Shown: positions 5,715 through 11,116 of the stretch, one piece after another | Numbering within the stretch: position 1 is the stretch's first letter | Layout of the letters: each line of letters starts with the position of its first letter | Source of the DNA: an uncultured Gammaproteobacteria bacterium | GTDB lineage: Bacteria; Pseudomonadota; Gammaproteobacteria; Pseudomonadales; Pseudohongiellaceae | Length of the DNA stretch: 11,116 bases | Assembly (NCBI GenBank): GCA_903889815.1 | Contig: CAISYX010000144.1 | Coordinates: forward strand, 1 to 11,116 | Direction of reading: 5' to 3' | Notes under the pieces: model-generated | What the model was told of the DNA's origin: nothing | Seen by the model: the letters and a program-made list of their open reading frames with translations, nothing else | The model's database searches: none | Position numbers and translations under genes: made by a program

Positions 5715-7677
5715 ATAGATTGTTGCGACTCATGAACGTGCCCTGTTGATAGTGCTGGTAGGCAGTCTCACTCAGGGCGACGCCTGTTACCCCCTGCATC
5801 ACCATCACGCCTTCCATCAGCGTGCGCTGCCAGGACAGTCCCACATCCAGAGACTCCAGCAAGGCCTGATAGGCAGGGTTGTCGATCAGCGTGTCCGGAA
5901 AATACAGCTCGCTGGCATGGGTAGTATTCAGCAGCCAGCGCTTCTGCAGCGGATGCAGCCCACTCCAGAATTGGGTGCCGAGTTGCAGATCGCCATTGAT
6001 GAAACTCACCACACCATTGGTAAAGGCGGCATCCTGACCCTTTGCCACTTCTATGGCGAAGGCATCGCTGTCCGGGCTCAGGCGGCCGTGCCAGGCTTCG
6101 ATGACGGCGCGGGTGTAATCCGCAGAGATCCCTTCAGTGTCGGCCTGCCGCTGGCGTTCCAGAAAAGGCTCGGACTCCGACGCATTGCCGGTGTAGTTCA
6201 ATTCCCGCGCCACGGCTCCCAGATAGCCGACATGCTTGGGGCGCACCTGCAGTTCCAGCTTGCGGGCCACAATGGCGTCTTCGGGGGGCAACAGCGACAC
6301 GCGATAGCTCCAGATTTCGTCGGGCGAGATCTCGAAAGGGCCGACCTCCGCGGCCTTGTCCAGAAACTGCGAGGCTTCGTCGTAAAGCCGCGCGCCAATC
6401 AGCAGCAGTGCATAGTGGGCCATCGCAAACGGGGGAGGGTTGCCGGACAGAATCTGCTGCCGCAGCAGCGCTTCCTCCTGATGATGTTCATTGCCCGCCA
6501 TGCGCGTCTCGATGGCGCGAATGGACTGCAGCGCCGCATTCTCTCGGTCCAGCGTCGCGACTTCGCGGTGCACCTCGGCGACCAGTGCGATGAGAGCCTG
6601 TTTCTTCGGGATGCGCGCAAAGACTGAAAGATTGTTGGCGGCAGCTGCAACGCCCAGATAGGCATTGATGAATCCGGGGTCAAGGTCGATGGCTTCCTTG
6701 TAGAAGGCAATCGCCAGCTCCCAGTCAGCAGGGTTGAACTGCGCATTGTGGAATTCGCCCTTCATGAAGCGGTCATAGGCCATGGCATCGTGGGTGCCCC
6801 AGTCCTGCATGCGGGCGCGCTCTTCGGCGTCCAGATGAATCTCCAACGCACTGACAATGTTGGTGACGATGGTGTCCTGAATGGCGAAAAGATCGCCCTC
6901 GGACATGTCGAAGCGGCCTGAGTATTCCTGCACGCCATCTTCCGCGCGTACCAGATTCACAATCACCCGCAGCCGGTCCTCCGCCTGAATCAAGGTGCCC
7001 TGCAACACATGGCTGACCCGGCCGGGCAGCCGCGGGGTCGACGCAGGACTGTCCAGCAGCGACACCACACTCAGGGAATTGAGCATGGACAGATCATTGA
7101 TGAGGGTGCTGGTCAGGCCATCCACAAGATAGCGGTTGGTCTCGATGCCATTGCTCTCGAAGCGGAAAGGCGGCACGCCAATCACCAAGCCATCGGCCGC
7201 CGCGCCGCGCCGTTCCATGCCCGCCACCCAGACCAGGGCGATGAGTACGAAGCTTGCGCAGAACCCTACGGCCAGCAGGCGCGCATCCATCAGTTCCCAG
7301 GCCGCCATGAGCCTTCTGCCCAGCGACGGCGTCTCGGGAATCACCACCGCGCTGTCGGCAAGCACGGACACCTGCAGCTTGTAGCCGCGCTTGGGCACCG
7401 TCTTGATGTAACGCTGACGCCGCACGCTGTCTCCCATGGCGGCGCGCAATTCGGCAATGGCCTTGTGAATGGCGTGATCTGACGCCACGGAACTCCAGAA
7501 CCGGCTCAGCAGTTCCTCGCTGCTGACGATGCGGTCGGCGTTTTCCGCCAGATGGATGAGCACCTCCATGCTGCGGGGAGACACCTTGTTCTCGACATCG
7601 CCAAGCGTGATGGTGCCGGCTCCCCTCGAAATCGCGAAGGGACCGATCTGCAGTGTTCTGTTCAAGGCTTCATTCAT
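5686..7677 (-). CDS. CadC-like membrane-anchored winged-helix regulator with TolB-like and TPR domains
   Basis: A one-component transcription regulator that probably senses a signal outside the cytoplasm. Residues 10-102 form an OmpR/PhoB-type winged helix, with a recognition-helix region at 67-81 (AIHKAIAELRAAMG) and the wing YIKTVPKRGYKL at 90-101. One membrane segment follows at about 133-153. The outer part starts with a TolB-like/FlgO-like domain (164-283: VIGVPPFRFES, YLVDGLTSTLINDLS, VLQGTLIQ). After it comes a long helical TPR-like region from about 300. There is no receiver domain. At 663 residues it has the usual size for this class. The gene is divergent from the amine-oxidase operon, the normal layout for a local regulator. 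The start ATG is preceded by GGTGA, a weak ribosome-binding site. The ligand and target genes are inferred, not seen. Confidence 0.85.
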   Translation of the reverse strand: MNEALNRTLQIGPFAISRGAGTITLGDVENKVSPRSMEVLIHLAENADRIVSSEELLSRFWSSVASDHAIHKAIAELRAAMGDSVRRQRYIKTVPKRGYKLQVSVLADSAVVIPETPSLGRRLMAAWELMDARLLAVGFCASFVLIALVWVAGMERRGAAADGLVIGVPPFRFESNGIETNRYLVDGLTSTLINDLSMLNSLSVVSLLDSPASTPRLPGRVSHVLQGTLIQAEDRLRVIVNLVRAEDGVQEYSGRFDMSEGDLFAIQDTIVTNIVSALEIHLDAEERARMQDWGTHDAMAYDRFMKGEFHNAQFNPADWELAIAFYKEAIDLDPGFINAYLGVAAAANNLSVFARIPKKQALIALVAEVHREVATLDRENAALQSIRAIETRMAGNEHHQEEALLRQQILSGNPPPFAMAHYALLLIGARLYDEASQFLDKAAEVGPFEISPDEIWSYRVSLLPPEDAIVARKLELQVRPKHVGYLGAVARELNYTGNASESEPFLERQRQADTEGISADYTRAVIEAWHGRLSPDSDAFAIEVAKGQDAAFTNGVVSFINGDLQLGTQFWSGLHPLQKRWLLNTTHASELYFPDTLIDNPAYQALLESLDVGLSWQRTLMEGVMVMQGVTGVALSETAYQHYQQGTFMSRNNLWGQAESAPD

Positions 7678-7680
7678 CGA

Positions 7681-7689
7681 GTCACCGCT
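7681..7689 (+). promoter_or_regulatory. Candidate operator half-site GTCACCGCT next to the regulator start
   Basis: The nine bases GTCACCGCT start four bases upstream of the regulator's ATG and recur exactly at 8003-8011, on the operon side of the same intergenic region. Binding here could give autoregulation. The octamer also occurs at 3933, and CGGTGAC occurs at 870 inside the M48 gene, so chance is not excluded. Confidence 0.25.
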
Positions 7690-7844
7690 GGTGCGAATTG
7701 GTGCAACATCAAGGGGCGCCTGCCTCTTTTTGGTTCGTGCCGTTGCAGAAGCGCCAGGGATTCAGCCGCGGCGGCCCGCGCCGGCGCTTTTGCGAGCATC
7801 GTCAAAGCAGACATTTGCAAGATAAGTACCAGTATCGCGCGCGG

Positions 7845-7943
7845 GGAGAATTGGCGGAGGTGCCCTGAAGTCGCAGGCGGGAGGTCGGGGAGGATTAGGG
7901 GAGAAGATAGGGAGCTGGATAGAAGGAAATTCAACCGCCGGGA
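7845..7943 (+). other. Purine-rich tract with ten GGA triplets
   Basis: Ten GGA triplets fall within 99 bases (at 7845, 7856, 7880, 7889, 7892, 7900, 7911, 7917, 7925 and 7941). The part from 7877 to 7929 is almost all G and A. If transcribed on the plus strand, as part of the oxidase leader or as a small RNA, the GGA motifs are the kind bound by CsrA/RsmA. I found no promoter or terminator defining a separate RNA, so this stays descriptive. Confidence 0.3.
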
Positions 7944-7963
7944 GGCCAATACTGCGCTCAATC

Positions 7964-8011
7964 CGGTGACAGCCGATCCGTTTTCTTGCTCTAAAGGACA
8001 GCGTCACCGCT
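7964..8011. promoter_or_regulatory. Candidate operator: inverted CGGTGAC / GTCACCG pair
   Basis: CGGTGAC (7964-7970) and GTCACCG (8003-8009) form a seven-base inverted repeat with a 32-base gap, about 50-100 bases upstream of the amine-oxidase start. That is where an activator of the operon would bind. The right arm extends to GTCACCGCT, identical to the copy at 7681-7689. Assignment to the divergent winged-helix regulator is inference. Confidence 0.3.
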
Positions 8012-8062
8012 TAAAGACCCTGAGGTCATCCTGACAACCGCCACAAGAAAGGAGCAAGCATT

Positions 8063-9637
8063 ATGACGAACCCTGTCAGCCGACGTGAATTCATGAACCT
8101 GCTGGGAGCGACCTTCGGCACCGGCGCCCTGATCCGGGTGGGGTCAGCCCTGGGCATGCTGCCAGCAGTCGCAGCCCTGACCCGTCCAGTACTGGCAGCC
8201 CCGGCGCCCGGCGCTGGTACAGCCGTCATCCTAGGTGCGGGCATTTCCGGATTGACCGCCGCGTGGGAACTGGCGAAAGCGGGCTACGATGTTACGGTGC
8301 TGGAGTCCTCCAATCGTGCCGGTGGCCGCGTGATGACCTTACGCTCCGGCGACGTGGTGGACGAGATCGGCAACCGCCAGGTGTGTGAGTGGGACAACGA
8401 GCCTCACATGTACTTCAACGCCGGTGCTGCCCGCATCCCCAGCACGCACCGCAACCTGCTCTCCTACTGCAAGGAGCTGGGCGTGGATCTGGAAGTCTTC
8501 ATCAACGAATCGAAGACGGCGCTGATCCAGGACGACGCGATGCTGGACGGCAAGCCCATCCGCAATGCCGAAGTGTCCACCAACGTGCGTGGCTTCCTCG
8601 GCGAACTGTTTGCCAAGTCTTTCACTACCGCACAACTCGATCAGCCCTTCACTGAGTCTGAAGCCGAAACCATCATGGGCCTGATCCGCCAGTTCGGATC
8701 GCTCGACCGCGAGATGAACTACAAGGGCAGCAACCGTGCCGGCTACGTCAGCGGTGGCTTCATTGATCACGGCGTGCAGAAGGAGATCATCGAGTTCAAG
8801 CACCTCATGAAGAGCCGGCTGATTTCCCAGACCTTGTCGGCCAACGAAGGCGAGACCGGCCCGCTGCTGATGCAGCCCGTCGGCGGCATGGACCGCATCA
8901 TCGCTGGCTTTACCCGTGCGCTGGGTGACCGCGTCAAGTACAAGACCCCCGTAATGTCAGTCATGGTGAAGGAAGCAGGCGTCGAGGTGGCTTACCTGCA
9001 GGACGGCGTGCCCCAGACCATCACCGCTGATTACTGCTTCAACTGCATCCCCGCTCACTTCATGGCCGGCATCGAGCACAACCTGCCGGGCGACTACATG
9101 CAGGCGATGAAATACATCCGTCGCGGCGAAGCCATCAAAGGCGCCTTCCAGGCCAGGGAGCGCTTCTGGGAAAAAGAGGAAATCTACGGCGGCATCAGCT
9201 GGACCAGTGCACCAATCCGTCAGCTCTGGTACCCAAGCCACGGCATCCACAAGGAGAAGGGCGTGATTCTGGCAGCCTACGACTTCGGCAATGGCGGCGA
9301 GTTCACCCGCTTGTCCCAGGCCGAGCGTGTGGAGTGGCTGCTCAAGGGCGGCGAGAAGCTGCACTCGAACTACCGGCAGATGGTAGAGAAACCCATCACC
9401 ATCGCCTGGCACCGCATGAACCACATGCTGGGCTGTTCCGCTCGCTGGGGCCGTTCCGGCGGCGGCATGACGATGGAAGAAGAAGGTCTGTACCACACGC
9501 TGCAGGCGCCAGCGCTGGGTCGTCACTACATGATTGGCGACCAGATCAGTTTCCACGGAGCCTGGCAGGAGAGCGCGATTCTTTCTGCCCACTGGGCCCT
9601 GGCGGACATGGATCAACGCGTTCGCAGCGCCGCATGA
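8063..9637 (+). CDS. Tat-exported flavin amine oxidase, L-amino-acid-oxidase-like
   Basis: FAD-dependent amine oxidase family enzyme (524 residues) that would oxidise an amine or amino acid to an imine. It begins with a twin-arginine signal (SRREFMN, R7-R8), a hydrophobic stretch and a likely cleavage after LAA (about residue 46). It should therefore be exported folded with FAD already bound. The FAD-binding fold follows: GAGISG (58-63), the ribose-binding E81 and RAGGR (85-89). GAARIPSTHR (121-130) matches the GPMRIP..H motif of L-amino-acid oxidases, whose arginine (here R124) binds the substrate carboxylate. The C-terminal motif GDQISFHGAWQES is the second flavin contact. AAAGGAG lies eight bases before the ATG. 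The cytochrome c gene starts 71 bases after the stop. That suggests electron transfer to a cytochrome, as reported for the related nicotine oxidoreductase NicA2, and not to oxygen. Substrate unknown. Confidence 0.88.
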   Translation: MTNPVSRREFMNLLGATFGTGALIRVGSALGMLPAVAALTRPVLAAPAPGAGTAVILGAGISGLTAAWELAKAGYDVTVLESSNRAGGRVMTLRSGDVVDEIGNRQVCEWDNEPHMYFNAGAARIPSTHRNLLSYCKELGVDLEVFINESKTALIQDDAMLDGKPIRNAEVSTNVRGFLGELFAKSFTTAQLDQPFTESEAETIMGLIRQFGSLDREMNYKGSNRAGYVSGGFIDHGVQKEIIEFKHLMKSRLISQTLSANEGETGPLLMQPVGGMDRIIAGFTRALGDRVKYKTPVMSVMVKEAGVEVAYLQDGVPQTITADYCFNCIPAHFMAGIEHNLPGDYMQAMKYIRRGEAIKGAFQARERFWEKEEIYGGISWTSAPIRQLWYPSHGIHKEKGVILAAYDFGNGGEFTRLSQAERVEWLLKGGEKLHSNYRQMVEKPITIAWHRMNHMLGCSARWGRSGGGMTMEEEGLYHTLQAPALGRHYMIGDQISFHGAWQESAILSAHWALADMDQRVRSAA

Positions 9638-9708
9638 GGTCTTTGCCCGTGCAATACAGCGCCCGTTCCGGCGGGCAGTTACTGGAATCTGGAAGGAGTT
9701 TGAAGACC

Positions 9709-10338
9709 ATGATAAAGAAAGGTGTAGCTGTATCCGGCCTGGTGCTGGGATCCCTGTTGTCGACGCATGCGCTGGCGCAGACGGAAGGCGCTGAATACTA
9801 CAACGACCGCTACTGCATGACTTGCCACGGCGCGGACGGCATGGGCAGTGAAGGGATCCGGGGGCCGCGTCTGGCCGGCATGGAGCCCTGGTATATCAAG
9901 CGACAGCTGGAAAACTTCCGGGCTGGCGTGCGGGGCACTCACGAGATGGATGTGCCGGGCACCGAGATGCGTCCGATGGCTGTGCCTCTTACCGATGCGA
10001 GCATCACCGACCTGCTGGAATGGATTGGCGGTTGGGAGTACAAGCCGACCGAGATCACCCTGACCAATGGCGACGCTGCGGCCGGACAGCCGCTCTATGG
10101 CACCTGTGCCGCCTGCCACGGCGCCGAGGCGCAGGGCAACGAAGCGCTGGGCGCGCCGGCACTGGCTGGCCAGAACGACTGGTACCTGTTCGCACAGCTG
10201 AAGAACTTCAAGGCCGGCTATCGCGGCACCCATGCCGAAGACACCTATGGCGCGCAGATGGTGCCCATGGCGGCAACGCTGGCCGATGACACGGCCATCC
10301 TGAACGTGGTCAGTTACATCAACACACTTGGCCGCTGA
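9709..10338 (+). CDS. Di-haem cytochrome c (c4-like), periplasmic
   Basis: A 209-residue exported cytochrome made of two similar halves. A Sec signal peptide (MIKKGVAVSGLVLGS...) likely ends after ALA at residue 23. The haem-binding motifs are CMTCH (36-40) and CAACH (133-137). Probable methionine ligands are M87 or M90 in EMRPMAVPL and M184 or M187 in QMVPMAATL. The halves share WY...QL.NF.AG.RGTH, showing an internal duplication as in cytochrome c4. The frame is open far upstream inside the oxidase gene, but the ATG at 9709 has AAGGAG ten bases before it and starts a proper signal peptide. Sitting between the oxidase and RidA genes, it is the obvious candidate electron acceptor for the flavoenzyme, passing electrons to a terminal oxidase or another cytochrome. 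The partnership is inferred from order. Confidence 0.9.
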   Translation: MIKKGVAVSGLVLGSLLSTHALAQTEGAEYYNDRYCMTCHGADGMGSEGIRGPRLAGMEPWYIKRQLENFRAGVRGTHEMDVPGTEMRPMAVPLTDASITDLLEWIGGWEYKPTEITLTNGDAAAGQPLYGTCAACHGAEAQGNEALGAPALAGQNDWYLFAQLKNFKAGYRGTHAEDTYGAQMVPMAATLADDTAILNVVSYINTLGR

Positions 10339-10354
10339 GCTCAGGAGAGACACG

Positions 10355-10876
10355 ATGACGATGAATCTGTTGCGCGGCGCCCGCAGCTTGTTGTTGCCAA
10401 GCCTCATGGCGCTGGCTGGCTGCGGTGCTGAAGACATCAGCCTTGTGCCGGTGGCTTCGGGGCAGGAAGCAGGCCCTGCCATTCAGCGCTTTCAGGAAGG
10501 CACCAACTTCAACAACGTGATCGCCATACCACCGGGCGCCGAGACCCTTTATCTCAGCGGCGCCGGGGCGGTGCCCAAGGAAGACGGCACCTGGGGCAAC
10601 ATGGAAGAACAGGCCATCCAGATTTTCGAGACCTACAAGACCACACTGGAAGAGATGGGCTGGTCGCTCGAGGACATCGTGCAGGTGCGCGTGTTCGCCC
10701 TGGCGAACCCGGATGGCACCCTGGACTTCGAAGGCTTCAATCGTGGCTACCGGCAGTTCTTCGGTTCCGACATCAACCCGCTGAAGCCTGTGCGCTCTTT
10801 CGTGCAGATCGCCGGGCTGGTGCGGGAAGGCTGGCTTGTCGAGGTGGAAATCCGCGCCGCGCGCATGCCGCAGTAG
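10355..10876 (+). CDS. RidA-family imine/enamine deaminase, predicted lipoprotein
   Basis: Member of the RidA/YjgF/UK114 family, which hydrolyses reactive imines and enamines to carbonyl compound plus ammonia. Unusually for a family that is mostly cytosolic, the 173-residue product starts with a lipoprotein signal ending in LAGC (lipidated C23), so it should be tethered in the periplasm. The RidA domain covers about residues 45-170. The catalytic-type arginine that binds the substrate carboxylate is R147 in PVRSFVQIAGL, followed by the strand LVEVEIRAA, where the family has VEIE. The start is the ATG at 10355, with AGGAG seven bases upstream; a longer frame from a TTG at 10328 is not needed. 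It begins 16 bases after the cytochrome stop and precedes a strong terminator, so it is the last gene of the operon. It would remove the imine made by the oxidase. Confidence 0.88.
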   Translation: MTMNLLRGARSLLLPSLMALAGCGAEDISLVPVASGQEAGPAIQRFQEGTNFNNVIAIPPGAETLYLSGAGAVPKEDGTWGNMEEQAIQIFETYKTTLEEMGWSLEDIVQVRVFALANPDGTLDFEGFNRGYRQFFGSDINPLKPVRSFVQIAGLVREGWLVEVEIRAARMPQ

Positions 10877-10928
10877 TAGCCCAAACAGAATTTTGATCCA
10901 AGGTTTGACGCTGGTAGTGAAGTGCTTG

Positions 10929-10963
10929 GGGGAGGAGGGGCCGTGCCTTCCTCCCCTTTTTTT
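10929..10963 (+). terminator. Intrinsic terminator of the amine-oxidase operon
   Basis: An eleven-pair stem (GGGGAGGAGGG at 10929-10939 with CCTTCCTCCCC at 10946-10956, one G-T wobble) closes on a six-base loop. It is followed by seven T residues (10957-10963). It begins 53 bases after the RidA stop codon, and closes the three-gene operon. Confidence 0.92.
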
Positions 10964-10964
10964 A

Positions 10965-10994
10965 TGCAGAATTCTTGCACCTGGCAATTCTGCA
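10965..10994. repeat. Nine-base inverted repeat just after the terminator
   Basis: Perfect arms TGCAGAATT (10965-10973) and AATTCTGCA (10986-10994) surround a 12-base centre. The repeat starts one base after the terminator's T tract. It may be an operator for whatever lies beyond the window, or a second hairpin. There is no T tract after it on the plus strand. On the minus strand the terminator's A-run and GGGGAGGA follow, which also gives no T tract. Confidence 0.5.
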
Positions 10995-11116
10995 GTCTGC
11001 TCCCTTTCTGGTCAGTGTGTGACATTTGACGATCTGCACCGGGAGGCAATCGGAGCGGATTTTGTTGACGGTGCTGGCGAAAGTGGCTAGTGTTCGGGGG
11101 GTTTTTAGCCCGGCAA
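10995..11116. other. Right-edge stretch, no gene identified
   Basis: No gene with a ribosome-binding site or recognisable product is seen. The last bases hold GGGGGG followed by TTTTT and then AGCCCGGC. This may be part of a structure, such as the terminator of a minus-strand gene entering from the right, that is cut by the window edge. Confidence 0.3.

Larger units (their letters stand above)
7678..8062. promoter_or_regulatory. 385-bp divergent intergenic region, regulator / amine-oxidase operon
   Basis: This stretch separates the regulator and the oxidase operon. I see no convincing gene in it. It holds three copies of GTCACCG (7681, 7964 inverted, 8003). It also has a GC-rich hairpin with arms AAGCGCC (7750-7756) and GGCGCTT (7784-7790) followed by only two more T, and a purine-rich tract with many GGA triplets (7845-7943). 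A small hairpin GACC-CTGA-GGTC lies near 8017. Only weak promoter-like hexamers are seen, such as TTGCTC at 7986 with CTTAAA at 8010. A good ribosome-binding site (AAAGGAG, 8048-8054) serves the oxidase gene. Confidence 0.5.

Noticed and set aside
5746..6627. 293-codon plus-strand frame opposite the regulator gene
   Set aside because: Complement of the TPR region of a well-supported gene, with no recognisable product.
7674..7961. 95-codon minus-strand frame whose TGA overlaps the regulator's ATG (ATGA)
   Set aside because: No ribosome-binding site was noted, the product looks compositionally odd with no recognisable domain, and it covers the intergenic region where promoters must lie. The overlap alone is not enough.
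9334..9708. Upstream extension of the cytochrome c frame into the oxidase gene
   Set aside because: The extension overlaps the oxidase coding region in another frame. The ATG at 9709 has a ribosome-binding site and starts a signal peptide.

Overview
This is a stretch of a moderately GC-rich proteobacterial chromosome, most likely from a gammaproteobacterium of the Pseudomonas/marine type. The evidence is the close match of its tRNA-Arg to the gammaproteobacterial type, the Pseudomonas-like GC-rich repeat at the left edge, and the gene families present. I cannot place it to genus. No phage, insertion sequence or CRISPR array is visible.

Left part (1-2630): two tandem 19-bp repeat units, then tag (DNA-3-methyladenine glycosylase I, minus strand). 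Divergent from it is a 523-residue lipoprotein of the M48 metalloprotease/TPR type (BepA-like, envelope quality control). A tRNA-Arg gene with anticodon UCG follows, with its own promoter, a GC-rich discriminator and a strong terminator.

Middle part (2631-5677): an AAA ATPase of the DUF4143 family on the minus strand ends close to the tRNA terminator and looks like an accessory gene. A near-perfect inverted repeat lies immediately before its start codon. To its right is a plus-strand group: a possible 49-residue leader ORF overlapping a GTG-started MFS permease, then a 109-residue protein of unknown function three bases after the permease.

Right part (5686-11116): the most interesting region. 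A membrane-anchored winged-helix/TolB-like/TPR regulator (minus strand) is divergent, across a 385-bp intergenic region, from a three-gene operon closed by a strong terminator. The operon encodes a Tat-exported flavin amine oxidase with an L-amino-acid-oxidase-like substrate motif, a Sec-exported di-haem cytochrome c, and a RidA-family imine deaminase made as a lipoprotein. All three products are predicted to lie outside the cytoplasm.

The simplest reading is a periplasmic amine or amino-acid dehydrogenase module. The flavoenzyme would oxidise the substrate, the cytochrome would take the electrons towards the respiratory chain instead of oxygen, and the tethered RidA protein would hydrolyse the reactive imine. 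The divergent one-component sensor may control it. Substrate and regulation are inferences; the domain identities are clear.
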